DNA of 64,000 nucleotides, taken from positions 3,348,001-3,412,000 of the forward strand of contig NC_013235.1 of NCBI RefSeq assembly GCF_000024365.1, given 5' to 3'. The notes beneath the pieces are model-generated. The model did no database searches and was not told where the DNA came from. It worked only from the letters and a program-made list of their open reading frames with translations. Source of the DNA: Nakamurella multipartita DSM 44233 (GTDB taxonomy: Bacteria > Actinomycetota > Actinomycetes > Mycobacteriales > Nakamurellaceae). The position numbers and the translations under genes are program-made. This document shows positions 10,901-20,201 of this stretch, piece by piece. The first letter of the stretch is position 1. Every line of letters starts with the position of its first letter.

Positions 10901-11260
10901 CGTCGCCGCGCGACGCATCCGAGAGGCTTTGCTCCAGCCCGGGCGGATATCGGCGACGGGCGCCGCGCCGCGCTCAGGCGCACGATCGAGGTCCGGTCGG
11001 AGCATGAGAGTGAGTCCGTCGACATCGATCGGCTTCCACGAGCTGCGATGGACGCGGTATTCCAGTCCCTGTTCGTTCCGCGCCGGGTAGACCATGACGG
11101 CCCGTCCGTCCTTCGCGAGTTCGAGCACTCTGTCCCACAGCAGATCTCGGACCCTGTGGGAGACACGACCGACGAAAACACCCGGGCCAATCTCCATCAG
11201 CCAGCGGGTGAGGTGACCACGGAGGCCGGCCGGACACGCTGTCAACATCAGAACGACCAT
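10886..11260 (-). CDS. cas2e: CRISPR-associated endonuclease Cas2, type I-E
   Basis: Cas2 forms the scaffold dimer of the Cas1-Cas2 integrase that inserts new spacers. The 124-residue product begins MVVLMLTACPAGLRGHL, the typical ferredoxin-fold start of I-E Cas2, and contains the conserved PGVFVGRVSHRVRDLLW segment (about residues 27-43) and a GLEYRVH strand. It is somewhat longer than usual, with a basic tail ending KKPK. It overlaps the 3' end of cas1 by 13 nt and is the last cas gene before the array. Confidence 0.93.
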   Translation of the reverse strand: MVVLMLTACPAGLRGHLTRWLMEIGPGVFVGRVSHRVRDLLWDRVLELAKDGRAVMVYPARNEQGLEYRVHRSSWKPIDVDGLTLMLRPDLDRAPERGAAPVADIRPGWSKASRMRRAATKKPK

Positions 11261-12204
11261 GTGTCCGACTCCACGTAGCCGGTCCCTCCGGACACGACCC
11301 GATCATCGCCGTCCCAGAGATTGATGACGTCGGCGTCCACGTCGTCCTCGACCGGATCCTGGTCCGGCAAGAGGAGTTGACGGATGTCTCGGGCGCAACG
11401 GGCGAGGATCTTGCCGTCGTGCACGGCGTCGCGAACCGCCCGTCGCGTCTCCGCGCCCACGTCCTCGGGTTCAGTGGCTGCAACTCGGAAGGCCACCGGG
11501 ATGGAAATTTCGGCCTTGTAGAGATCGGCGATGTCAAAGACGAATGACCGAACGTGTCCGGTGTGGACCACCCCGAGGCCCGGCGAGCAACCGAGGGCGA
11601 CGATCACCGCGTGCACAATCCCGTACAAGCAGGTGTGGGCCGCCGAGAGCGCCTGATTGATGAGCGTCCCGGACGCAAAATCCTCGCTGTTGTAGTCCCG
11701 TTTGTCCCAAACCACACCGGTCTCGGCGGACATCGATCGGTACACGCGCCGGACACGGGCACCCTCGCGACCCCGAAGCTGTTGCATCGTTTGGCCTTCG
11801 ACATCCTCACCGGGAAATCGCATGGCATACATGGCCCGGGCGACGGCCAATCGGCGCTGCTGATTGCTCACGATCGCGGCCTGCGCCTCCAGCAGCCGCG
11901 ACGAGCGAGCCAGGCTGCGACCATGCGCGTAGTAGCGGACGCCCCGCTCGCCGACCCACACTGCCGTGGAACCGGACTCGGCCAGCAGCACCATCGCTTG
12001 GTGACTGACCCGGGTTCCTGGACCTAGGAGCAGGGCGCCGAGGGTGGCCGCCGGCAGATGGACGGTCCCTCGTTCGTCCGTCGCCGTGATCGCGTTGTCC
12101 TGGCGGTGGACGATGCATCGTTCGAGGTAGACGAAGGAGATCCGGTCCTGCGCGCGGACGAGCTCGGGAAGTTCGGGCGGACGAGTGCCGGGGATCTTCC
12201 TCAT
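11248..12204 (-). CDS. cas1e: CRISPR-associated endonuclease Cas1, type I-E
   Basis: Cas1 is the metal-dependent integrase that joins prespacers to the leader-end repeat. The 318-residue protein has the three expected metal-binding regions: Glu in LRGREGARVRRVY (about residue 147), His in GVVHTG (about 214) and Asp in FVFDIADLYK (about 224-227). Length matches I-E Cas1. It overlaps the end of cas6e by a few bases and is followed by the overlapping cas2, so adaptation and interference genes form one transcription unit. Confidence 0.95.
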   Translation of the reverse strand: MRKIPGTRPPELPELVRAQDRISFVYLERCIVHRQDNAITATDERGTVHLPAATLGALLLGPGTRVSHQAMVLLAESGSTAVWVGERGVRYYAHGRSLARSSRLLEAQAAIVSNQQRRLAVARAMYAMRFPGEDVEGQTMQQLRGREGARVRRVYRSMSAETGVVWDKRDYNSEDFASGTLINQALSAAHTCLYGIVHAVIVALGCSPGLGVVHTGHVRSFVFDIADLYKAEISIPVAFRVAATEPEDVGAETRRAVRDAVHDGKILARCARDIRQLLLPDQDPVEDDVDADVINLWDGDDRVVSGGTGYVESDTWSF

Positions 12205-12848
12205 GTCGGCGGGCGAACGATGGTAAGCAGTCCGCAGCCGTATCCCTTCGCCCGGCCGATCCCGGCGACGAGCGCCAGCCGAAGGGCAGCAACGTCTTCG
12301 ACATCGAGGACTCCGTCGAACTGAGCGGTCGACAGCGTGACCCGGCTACCGTTGCGGCCGAAGGACACAACGCCTCGCTCAGTCACGGTCACGGCCGGAC
12401 CGGTCTCACCGACGGGAACGACAAAGCCGTGATTCTCGGACCGGGCCAACAGCCAGTTGATCTGCTGAGCAACGGTCACATGCGCGACTCGCTTGCCGAT
12501 GTCTTTGGCCGCCTTGACCGGGTTGCCGCGCAGCCGGAACGCCCAGCGCTGCCCCTCTTGGAGTCGGTCGAGAAGACCATCATAGGAACGTGTCTCCCAC
12601 GGTTCGAGGTCAGAAATCGGCCACCCCGCCTGCTCGACAAGGTGTGTCAGATCAGGCCGGTCGGGGCTGAGAATGTAGAGCAAAGTCGCCGGACCATCGC
12701 GGTCGACCCGCCACAGCACGCGGCCCTCGGATGGCCCGTTTGCGGGCGGGAAGCCACTGAGAACCGCCGCGTGCATGGCCTGCGGGGAGCCCAGAAGCTT
12801 CTGCGCCCCGCGCCGGGCTCGGTTGATCGGGAACCTCGTCAGGTACAT
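12201..12848 (-). CDS. cas6e: CRISPR crRNA endonuclease Cas6e (CasE)
   Basis: Cas6e cuts pre-crRNA at the base of the repeat hairpin and stays in Cascade. The 215-residue product starts MYLTRFPINRARRGAQ, the usual N-terminal strand and His/Arg-containing start of CasE, and ends with the glycine-rich loop GIGRAKGYGCGLLTI typical of RAMP proteins. The ATG at 12848 is chosen over upstream starts because it gives this conserved N-terminus and lies 1 bp after the cas5e stop. Its 3' end overlaps cas1. Confidence 0.93.
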   Translation of the reverse strand: MYLTRFPINRARRGAQKLLGSPQAMHAAVLSGFPPANGPSEGRVLWRVDRDGPATLLYILSPDRPDLTHLVEQAGWPISDLEPWETRSYDGLLDRLQEGQRWAFRLRGNPVKAAKDIGKRVAHVTVAQQINWLLARSENHGFVVPVGETGPAVTVTERGVVSFGRNGSRVTLSTAQFDGVLDVEDVAALRLALVAGIGRAKGYGCGLLTIVRPPT

Positions 12849-12849
12849 C

Positions 12850-13608
12850 TCACCAACTCCCCAGCTCATCCATCGGCGAATGGGCAGGAACCCCGGAATG
12901 GCTGACCGCCCGTTGCCCGTCAGGATTGTCGACGACAACCGCGCCGCGGATAACGGAACGCAGGCCGTACGTGCGTGCCCGTGGATCAAAACTCACGGGA
13001 TGATCACGCACCAATTGCGGCACTTCGGGATCAGTGAGTCGCTCGGCCAGCTGAGCGGGCACCTCCGTCGCCGCCGCGTCGACCGCGATACTCAGCCGCG
13101 CCGGGTCGGCCACTCGCCGGCGGTAGGACTTCGTGGCGTGCCACGGCTCGTCGAAAAGCGCAGCCAGCAGCGGACCCGAGCGGATGCAGTCCTGTTGCGC
13201 GATCGGCTCGGACGGCGGGCAGCTGCGCCGGCCCAGGTACAGCGGGAAGGTCGGGTCACGCAGCGCACCCGCCAGCCCGGCGATGAGCGACTCGGGACCT
13301 TCAACCGCAGCGAGAAACCGCGCGTCCGAAAGGTAGTACCGCTCGGACAGCGGCATCGTGCGGGCGCCGTCAAGACTCCGCGCCGTCTGGAAGTCGCGCA
13401 GCAATGTCCCGGGCTGATCGACACGAACCCCGAAGATGAGGCCGGCCAAGTCTTCGATCGCATCCGTTCGGCGGCGCCCCAACGCTGCCGCCAGCAATCC
13501 CACGATGGCACTTTTGCTCGGCTCGGCAGCAGTCTCCCGGCGGGCGTACCGGCTGCGCTCACCCCAGGACTGCATGGGACCGGTGAGTCGCAGGACCAGC
13601 ACGCTCAC
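12850..13608 (-). CDS. cas5e: Cascade subunit Cas5e (CasD)
   Basis: Cas5e caps the 5' handle of crRNA in Cascade. The 252-residue protein begins with the RAMP strand VLVLRLTGPMQSWG and then RYARRETAAEPSKSAIVGLLAAALG, both strongly conserved in CasD proteins. The GTG start overlaps the cas7e stop (GTGA), indicating translational coupling. The C-terminus reaches to within 1 bp of cas6e. Confidence 0.95.
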   Translation of the reverse strand: MSVLVLRLTGPMQSWGERSRYARRETAAEPSKSAIVGLLAAALGRRRTDAIEDLAGLIFGVRVDQPGTLLRDFQTARSLDGARTMPLSERYYLSDARFLAAVEGPESLIAGLAGALRDPTFPLYLGRRSCPPSEPIAQQDCIRSGPLLAALFDEPWHATKSYRRRVADPARLSIAVDAAATEVPAQLAERLTDPEVPQLVRDHPVSFDPRARTYGLRSVIRGAVVVDNPDGQRAVSHSGVPAHSPMDELGSW

Positions 13609-14741
13609 GCCCGGACCGCGGAGGCGACCAAAGCGTCGGCGACCGCCTCCCCCACCGCTGCGATCATGTCGTCGAGCGCGATCGACTCCCCCAGGGCCGC
13701 GAGGGTCCCGACGGTGGGCGACGCCAGCACTGTCATCGATCGGGTGGGCGCGGTGCCGTAGGCGTGGTCGACGCTCTGCGCGTGAGCGACGAGCCGGTCC
13801 GCGGCTTCCCGCAGCCGGGATCCGCCGGCCGGGACCTCGACGGGTTCCTCGAAGGCACCGACCAAGTTGATCGGCTGGGAGTCGCGGACCTGCACCACGA
13901 CGGCGTCGGGCAGGGTGCGATTGGCGAAAGTGTTTTGCTTTCCGGTGGGCATTGAAGTCACGAAGGCACGAACGAATTCCTGAGCCGCGCGGATCGTGGC
14001 AGCATCGTCACCGAGGTTGACCCGCAGCCCGTCGATGTTCACCGTCGCGTAGCGGTAGAGCGTGGAAGAGTTGAACTCCACCGTTCCGATCATGCCGGCC
14101 CCGGTCTCCTCCTCATTTTCTTTACGGTCGTCAACGGCGGTGAAATAGTCGAATTCGTTGCGGACGGCATGTACGGAGAGTGCGTGGGCAACCTGCGCCG
14201 CGGCGTCGACGTTCAGGTCGGCGGCGTCGGCGACCATCCGACCGAACAGCGCGACGTCCACGCTCTGGCTGGAGTCAGCGGCGGCCTTGGCCTGCTTCTT
14301 GTCGATCGTCGTTTCCTCGGCGGCGCCGATGGCGAGTTCGGCGAGTCGCTCGACCTGATGCCGGGCCAGGAACAGCAGGTACCCGGACTCGTCGAGACCA
14401 GGCGCTTCCCCCTTCTTTTTCGGCTTCGGCGCGCTCAACGTGATGCCAGCAGCCACCAGGACCTTCTTGGCCAGTTCGACCGCGCCCTCGGCGCCGACCC
14501 CCGGTGATTGGCGGAGGATCTCTTCACTGACCAACTCGACGACCCGTTTGGTGCGCACCCCGAGGTCCGCCGGCTTGATTCGACCATCGAATGCCTTGCG
14601 GGTAGCCCGTTTCCATGCCTGGCTCGACACGCGGGCGCGCTGAACGCCGCCGTAGATTGCCGTCTTCGGGCTGCCGGTGTCGTCACGGTTGAGGTTGCTC
14701 GGCGGGACGGTCTGCAGGATGTGGATGTCGATGCACTTCAT
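13605..14741 (-). CDS. cas7e: Cascade backbone subunit Cas7e (CasC)
   Basis: Six copies of Cas7e form the crRNA-binding backbone of Cascade. The 378-residue protein starts with IDIHILQTVPPSNLNRDD and SPKTAIYGGVQRARVSSQAWKRA, the signature of I-E Cas7. The thumb-like central region and the length are usual for the family. The cse2 stop and the cas7e ATG overlap (ATGA). Confidence 0.96.
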   Translation of the reverse strand: MKCIDIHILQTVPPSNLNRDDTGSPKTAIYGGVQRARVSSQAWKRATRKAFDGRIKPADLGVRTKRVVELVSEEILRQSPGVGAEGAVELAKKVLVAAGITLSAPKPKKKGEAPGLDESGYLLFLARHQVERLAELAIGAAEETTIDKKQAKAAADSSQSVDVALFGRMVADAADLNVDAAAQVAHALSVHAVRNEFDYFTAVDDRKENEEETGAGMIGTVEFNSSTLYRYATVNIDGLRVNLGDDAATIRAAQEFVRAFVTSMPTGKQNTFANRTLPDAVVVQVRDSQPINLVGAFEEPVEVPAGGSRLREAADRLVAHAQSVDHAYGTAPTRSMTVLASPTVGTLAALGESIALDDMIAAVGEAVADALVASAVRA

Positions 14742-15385
14742 GACGCGGTCTCCTGAATCTCGAGGGGGATGGCGGTGGAGTCGACCTTGGCGGGAGTCCT
14801 GCCCGTCTGGTAGTAGTCACGACCCCACCGAAGCCGGACGGTTGTGGCACTAGCCGGGTACTGCAGTTTGCGCAGATGGCTGGCCAACAGGCCGTAGTCG
14901 AGCGGGATGCCCGGATCGGCACCTCGCAGCTGGGTGACCAGACCCCTCGCGTGGTAGACGATTTCGTCGATGGACTGGGCCGTAGCGATCATGTCGAAGC
15001 GCCGCCGCACGTTGTCGCCCGTTCCGGAGCGACGACTGAGCTCACCCACGGCCCACCCCAGGGAACGGCCTGACTTGTGCATGCCGTCCCGGCGTTTGGA
15101 CTGTTGGTGGACCGCATACAAGGTCACAGCAGTGAACGCCGCCCGCTCTGCAGGGGTGGGGGCATCGCCGTAGACGGGCAACGACGCGGGCCACCCGCCG
15201 AAAATGGGCGCCCAGACCGCCGGGTCATCACCGGGTTCTCGGCCGACCGCTCGGCGAAGCCGGGCCAATAGGGCCGAAGACTTCGCGAAGCGAGTCCGGT
15301 CGTCACTGAGGTAGTCCGCCTGGATCCGGCCGACGATACCGGCCACGTGATCATCGAGTTCGTCGTCCGGATGGCGGTCCTTCAT
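14738..15385 (-). CDS. cse2: Cascade small subunit Cse2 (CasB, Cas11)
   Basis: Cse2 is the helical small subunit that stabilises the R-loop. The 215-residue protein contains the conserved ALARLRRAVGREPGDDP region (about residues 35-52) and AVTLYAVHQQSK followed by the LGWAVGELSRRSG helix. The ATG at 15385 is preferred because it overlaps the casA stop as ATGA; upstream in-frame starts would run deep into casA. The mild sequence conservation is normal for this subunit. Confidence 0.92.
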   Translation of the reverse strand: MKDRHPDDELDDHVAGIVGRIQADYLSDDRTRFAKSSALLARLRRAVGREPGDDPAVWAPIFGGWPASLPVYGDAPTPAERAAFTAVTLYAVHQQSKRRDGMHKSGRSLGWAVGELSRRSGTGDNVRRRFDMIATAQSIDEIVYHARGLVTQLRGADPGIPLDYGLLASHLRKLQYPASATTVRLRWGRDYYQTGRTPAKVDSTAIPLEIQETAS

Positions 15386-17049
15386 GGGCGTGCTCCTGAC
15401 TCTGCGGTTGGCTCGGAGACGGGCGGGGCGGTTGGCAGGGCGGCGGCCAGGTTCCAATGGAAGCGTCGCTCCGCGGAGACGACATCAAGGCGTCGGTCGG
15501 GTCTTCGGGGGTCGGGTCGACCGGTCCAGGCCTCGGGCGGGGCGGCGTCGATCAGGGCTAGACCGATGCTCACGAGATCGCGCCGAGCGACGACGAACCA
15601 CTGCGTGACGGCGGCATCGAGATTGGAACCGGAGACCAGCGTCCCCATCCAGCGACGGAACGGCTCGTCCAACCGATGGAAGCCCAACTGCCGTGCCCGC
15701 CCGCGTAGCGCGTCACCGACACCACCAGCGGCCTGTTCGAGGTCGCGGCCGAGATCGCCCAACGCCTGAACCGCCTTATCCGTGTGCGCGATCGCGTCGA
15801 TCAAGCCCTGCTGCAGATCCGGATGGTCCAGCACCGCCGCAGGAACGACCATCGTGTCGTCGTAGACCGCGTCGATCACGGAGCTGTTGGATCCATAGAT
15901 GACGCTGATCGCCCGAGCGCGCAAGACAAAGTTCGGACCAAGAACGTCGTCGACCGCTCCCTGAAGCCAGCGCAGAGACGCGGCGGGCAGACCGGTTTCC
16001 CCGTCGACGGTGTGGTGACTTCGGTCGGCTCGCGGCAGCACCGCCCCGGCGCCGCGCCAGAAGCTGCGGTCGGCATCGTGCTGGCGCGGCATGTAGACGG
16101 TGGTCTTATACTTCTTGGACTGCGGATCGCTTCGCCGCCAGGCCGTCATGGGCTCCCAGGCATGCCGATTCTGCGGCCACAGGACGTCCCCGTTGGCGAT
16201 GAGCACTCCGGTGACCCGGTCGGCCTCCACCCGCAACCGCATCCGCCGACTCGGCCAGGTCAATAGATCGGCCGGCCCCCGGGGCGCTCGACCGGGGATA
16301 TCTCCGGTCGTCTCCCCGGGGAATTCCTCGGCGGCGGTCAGCGGCTCGCGTTCCCAGACCGGCTGATCCTCCTCGCCTGACCACGGCCGATCGTCATCGT
16401 TCGGAGAGCCGAGAGTCAGGTTGAGCAGCAAAGTCTCCTTGAGCGTGCGCCCCTGGACCAGGACGCCACCCAGGTTGCCGGCCCAGGCGGTGCCGATCGG
16501 ATAACCCTTGCCCCCCTTCACCCGCGGGTCCCCCACGGCCCCCGACTTGATGCCCGAGGGGTCGAAAGCCTGCGCGTGGATGAGATATCGCGCAGCCTCC
16601 GCCAGCGAAATGGACCGAGCCGCCAGACCGGCTCGCACCGTGAAGAACTGCTCACCGTTGGGAATATCGGGAATCAGCTTTTCGAGCTCACTGAATTCAC
16701 TGCGCGTCGTATGCAGTCCGGCCACCTGCAGCCAGGGCTGCGCCGGATCGAGCAGGTCGAAGCGTTGGTACCAATCGTCGAGGTAGGAATTGAGATCCTC
16801 GGCGGGCAGTTCCGGCGCGTCCCAGAGCTCTCGCCATTCCTGCCGCGGGCGTTCCACCGGCAGCGCCCGGTAGACGATCGCTAGCAGCAAGCGGTGCAGC
16901 GCGAACGTCATAGACGCCGGCTCACCTTCGATTGCCGCGATCCGATGCGCATCGATGAGCGCCTGGCGGATCGATATGTCAGCGGAGGTCCCGTCGAGCC
17001 AAACAGCCGGCAGGACCGGTTCGTCAATCACGTTGAAGGTGCGCGTCAT
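15382..17049 (-). CDS. cse1: Cascade large subunit Cse1 (CasA, Cas8e)
   Basis: Cse1 recognises the PAM and recruits Cas3. The 555-residue protein begins FNVIDEPVLPAVWLDG, as CasA proteins do, and has the conserved LLLAIVYRALP helix, the YLDDWYQRFDLLDP motif and the VKGGKGYPIGTAWAGNLG region. It is the first gene of the casABCDE-cas1-cas2 unit; a GGAG lies about 10 nt before the ATG. The 204 bp upstream, after cas3, must carry any promoter of its own. Confidence 0.95.
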   Translation of the reverse strand: MTRTFNVIDEPVLPAVWLDGTSADISIRQALIDAHRIAAIEGEPASMTFALHRLLLAIVYRALPVERPRQEWRELWDAPELPAEDLNSYLDDWYQRFDLLDPAQPWLQVAGLHTTRSEFSELEKLIPDIPNGEQFFTVRAGLAARSISLAEAARYLIHAQAFDPSGIKSGAVGDPRVKGGKGYPIGTAWAGNLGGVLVQGRTLKETLLLNLTLGSPNDDDRPWSGEEDQPVWEREPLTAAEEFPGETTGDIPGRAPRGPADLLTWPSRRMRLRVEADRVTGVLIANGDVLWPQNRHAWEPMTAWRRSDPQSKKYKTTVYMPRQHDADRSFWRGAGAVLPRADRSHHTVDGETGLPAASLRWLQGAVDDVLGPNFVLRARAISVIYGSNSSVIDAVYDDTMVVPAAVLDHPDLQQGLIDAIAHTDKAVQALGDLGRDLEQAAGGVGDALRGRARQLGFHRLDEPFRRWMGTLVSGSNLDAAVTQWFVVARRDLVSIGLALIDAAPPEAWTGRPDPRRPDRRLDVVSAERRFHWNLAAALPTAPPVSEPTAESGARP

Positions 17050-17253
17050 CGCGGCGGCTCCGATCCTTAAAGGGGCTTGGCACTTGCAGGGGAGGGTGCC
17101 CGGCCGGGCGGAACGGTGACGGGCCTTGACCCCTCGGTCGCAACGCCCGTTCCGTGTGAACCAAGGACTTCCTGTTGCTTCATAGCCACATCACGTGTTC
17201 CCCGCCTCTGCGGGGTTCGAGCGGCTTCGTGGGCGTCCCGCCCGCGAAGCCGC
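17050..17253. promoter_or_regulatory. cas3-casA intergenic region with CRISPR-repeat-like element and hairpin
   Basis: No gene is supported here. On the plus strand 17195-17223 reads GTGTT, CCCCGC, CTCT, GCGGGG, TTCGAGCG: the same stem, loop length and GTG-T start as the array repeat, with about 20 of 29 bases matching, but in the opposite orientation to the array. It runs straight into a 17-bp stem with a 3-nt loop (17219-17255) that overlaps the cas3 stop. That stem is fully paired as plus-strand RNA with one G-U wobble, but has an A-C mismatch as minus-strand RNA. Confidence 0.6.
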
Positions 17254-20091
17254 TCATTCTGCCTCCTCGACGACGAGCCCGTCCCGACGTGAGTAGCGCA
17301 GCCGGAATCCAGCAAGCTCCGCGGTCAGGTCCTCACTCAGCGGCAGGACCAACTCTCCGCGCACCCAGGGAGATTGCTGCCAGGACGCCCGACCTTGGCG
17401 TTCAAGTTCGCCGATGACCTGGTCAATTCGCCAGACCGACAGCTGTCGGGGTAGCCGCAACGAGCATTGAGCCACGGCCCGAGCCAGCCGCGGTTCCGGG
17501 GCTGCGTCCCGGGGCAATTCCGCACCGCCGCAATCGCTCAACCAGGGAAGCACGAACCAGCCGTCACCCCGCTGTTGGACGACAAGCACCTCCAACCCGT
17601 CCTCGCCGTCCCGCACCTTCGCCCGACCATCGTGTCCCTCCGCGTCACCGGCATTGGCATGCGACCAGCCGAACAGGTCCAGCACCGGGACCTTCCCGAT
17701 GCTGAACATCTCGGCCCCAGTGGTGCGACCGGCGCTCTCCTGCTGAGCCTTCTGTTCGGCGTCATCGAAGGTCGCGCACCACGCTTCGGGTACCTCGACC
17801 TCCGCGGCGTAGGCCTGATCGACCAGCCGCGGGATATCCGCTGGAAGCTCAATATCCCTGCCTGGCGATCCGTCCGATCTGAGGACGACCGCAGCCCGCA
17901 ACAGGGCTGCCAATCCATAAACTGCCACCGATCCACGATCAGGTTCGACGGGGTCGGCATCCCAATTCGCCCCGACCACGACGCACCGGGGCTTGGTCAT
18001 TAATCCTCGCTCGTGAGCGTGGCGTCGATGGCGGTGCAAGCGACCCATTCGCTGCAGGATCAGGTCAGCCGGGGCCAGATCGGTGACCAACAGATCGAAG
18101 TCGATATCGAGGGATTGCTCGAGTACCTGGGTGCCGACCACGATACGAGGGCCGGGCATCCGGCGGGCCTGGCCGGGAGCCCCCAGCTCGGCAAGCAGGT
18201 CACGGTCCCTGCGCATCCGATCCGTGGCCAGGTAACGCGAGTGCGTTAACGTCACCACCTCCTCACCCAATTCCGCCCGAAGGACCGCGGCCGAGCGCTG
18301 GGCACGCCCGACGGTGTTCCGGATGATCCCGACAACTCCGCCGCCCTGGGAAGCTGCGCGGACGAGGTCGACCAGCTCGGACTCGTCGTCGGAGGCGAAT
18401 TCGACCCGCACCGTGCGGGCCAGCCCGGCTGCCGCCGGCGCCACCTGAACCATGCTGCCGGCCCCGGCGATCGTGATCAGGGGGTACGGCAAAGGGCCCG
18501 CCCCCGCCAGGCCTTCACCAGATGCTGTCGCCTCGTCGCAGGATGGGGGTGGCGGGCCAGCCGACGTGAGTGCCCGCGGCCGACGGCGTCGAGAAGCCCG
18601 AGCCGTCGGGGAGGCTGGCGTCGCCGGCCGGGCCCCGGTGCTGTAGGCGTTCAGAAGTTCCTGCCGGCGAGCCGCTGGCAGGGTGGCGCTCAGCAGGATG
18701 ACCGGGACACCGTAGGCACCGAGCCAACGCAGGACATCCCGCAGGAAGACTGCCATGTACACATCGGCGGCGTGGACCTCGTCGATGACGACGACCTTCC
18801 CGGCCAGGGCCAGGTGCCGCAACGCCACGTGACGGCCACGCAAGGCTGCATACAAGACCTGGTCGATCGTCCCGATCACGAAGTTCGCCAGCATGCCCTT
18901 CTTGCGTCCGGTCAGCCACTCAAGCGCAACTGCCACCCCGGCTCCGCATCCATCGACCCCGCCATCCCCCGTCGTGGGCGACAGCGTGCGCATGGCGGCG
19001 AATGTCGGGTTCAGGGGTGCCTTGCTGTGGGCGAGGAAGAAGGGCTGTGCCGACTGCGCAGCACCGCGAAGCCACCCGGTGAACCGGTCGACCATCGCAT
19101 CGGAAGTGGCCATCGTCGGCAGCGCAAAGATCAGTCCGCCGCAGCCGAACCGTTCAGCGAGCACCTCACCGGCGGCCAGCGCCGCCTCCGTCTTGCCCTC
19201 CCCCATCGGCGCCTCGATGATCATCAGACCAGGACCCGTGATCGCCTGGGCGGCGCGGATGGCCTCTTCTTGCGCCGGTCTCGCCTCCCGGCCGAAGCGA
19301 CGTCCGAACAGCGTCTCCACCGCTCCCGCATCGGCCGACCAGGCGGGGAGAAGGCCGACGTCGCGCCAACCGCTCCGAACTCGCTCTGCCGTCGACCTGG
19401 TATCGAAACAGGGGAACCGAGCGGTGTCGCTGGCGATCCAGTCGGCAACGATCACCACCGCCGTGATCACCACCTGTGCCGTCGGCGCGAGCGCTGCGGT
19501 GCGGAGCGAATCCAGATGCGCGGTGATGCCGGAGTTCCGGGCTACCCAGTCAGTCAGCTCCTGCTGGACGCCGCGCCATGGCCCGGTGCCGGCCTGGGCC
19601 GCCACACCCGCGTGCGTGATGTCGTCCCGGCCCGGCGCGACGCCATGATGACCACCGGGCACAATGGCCCATGAGTCAGCCGTGTCCCGATCGAACCCAT
19701 TGCTCTCCAACCACTGTCGCAGAATCCGGTGGGACTGCTGAGCATGCGGCGTCCTTGGCGGATGCTCCACCAACGGGCTGAACGGAAGACCCGCGTCGCG
19801 CATCGGCTCCGTGAGTGGACGAACTTGGGCAGCGAATGCCGGGCTGGCCTTGCCCAGATCGTGCGAGCCGGCCAGCCAGACGAGCACGGTCCGCGCGACG
19901 TCGTCCGGTCTTCCATCGGCGATGATCCGACGGACGGACGGTGCCATCCATCGGTCCCACAGCAGGCCGGCGACTTCAGCGGTGTCGCTCAGGTGCCGCC
20001 ACAGCGGCATCGGTCCATCGCCGTCCGGACCTGACTTTCCCCAACACGACCGCACCGCGGCCGACAGCGATCCAGAATCCCATGTGGCCAC
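17254..20091 (-). CDS. cas3: CRISPR-associated nuclease-helicase Cas3, type I-E
   Basis: Cas3 is recruited by target-bound Cascade, unwinds the DNA and degrades it. The 945-residue protein joins an HD nuclease (His near 33, GSHDLGKA near 76-83, GGHHG near 147, ADWIASD near 216) to an SF2 helicase (EAPMGEGKTE near 295, DEVH near 437-440, SATLP soon after). A Pro/Arg/Ala-rich stretch of about 60 residues after SATLP looks like a linker insertion. The GTG at 20091 is chosen because a GGGGGCGG motif precedes it; GTG or ATG starts further upstream are possible. The catalytic motifs are all present. Confidence 0.95.
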   Translation of the reverse strand: MATWDSGSLSAAVRSCWGKSGPDGDGPMPLWRHLSDTAEVAGLLWDRWMAPSVRRIIADGRPDDVARTVLVWLAGSHDLGKASPAFAAQVRPLTEPMRDAGLPFSPLVEHPPRTPHAQQSHRILRQWLESNGFDRDTADSWAIVPGGHHGVAPGRDDITHAGVAAQAGTGPWRGVQQELTDWVARNSGITAHLDSLRTAALAPTAQVVITAVVIVADWIASDTARFPCFDTRSTAERVRSGWRDVGLLPAWSADAGAVETLFGRRFGREARPAQEEAIRAAQAITGPGLMIIEAPMGEGKTEAALAAGEVLAERFGCGGLIFALPTMATSDAMVDRFTGWLRGAAQSAQPFFLAHSKAPLNPTFAAMRTLSPTTGDGGVDGCGAGVAVALEWLTGRKKGMLANFVIGTIDQVLYAALRGRHVALRHLALAGKVVVIDEVHAADVYMAVFLRDVLRWLGAYGVPVILLSATLPAARRQELLNAYSTGARPATPASPTARASRRRRPRALTSAGPPPPSCDEATASGEGLAGAGPLPYPLITIAGAGSMVQVAPAAAGLARTVRVEFASDDESELVDLVRAASQGGGVVGIIRNTVGRAQRSAAVLRAELGEEVVTLTHSRYLATDRMRRDRDLLAELGAPGQARRMPGPRIVVGTQVLEQSLDIDFDLLVTDLAPADLILQRMGRLHRHRRHAHERGLMTKPRCVVVGANWDADPVEPDRGSVAVYGLAALLRAAVVLRSDGSPGRDIELPADIPRLVDQAYAAEVEVPEAWCATFDDAEQKAQQESAGRTTGAEMFSIGKVPVLDLFGWSHANAGDAEGHDGRAKVRDGEDGLEVLVVQQRGDGWFVLPWLSDCGGAELPRDAAPEPRLARAVAQCSLRLPRQLSVWRIDQVIGELERQGRASWQQSPWVRGELVLPLSEDLTAELAGFRLRYSRRDGLVVEEAE

Positions 20092-20201
20092 TCCGCCCCC
20101 AGAACCCACACGCCCCACTGCGCGCCCCACCGCAGCCTATCCCCGCGCACGGACATATGCCTCCGGAGCGCCAAAGACGTCAAACTACGTAGCCCAACCT
20201 G

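Noticed and set aside
17067..17315. Small minus-strand frame between cas3 and casA, including a 38-codon MKQQEVLGSHGTG start
   Set aside because: No Shine-Dalgarno motif, no recognisable protein and overlap with the repeat-like hairpin; not supported as a gene.
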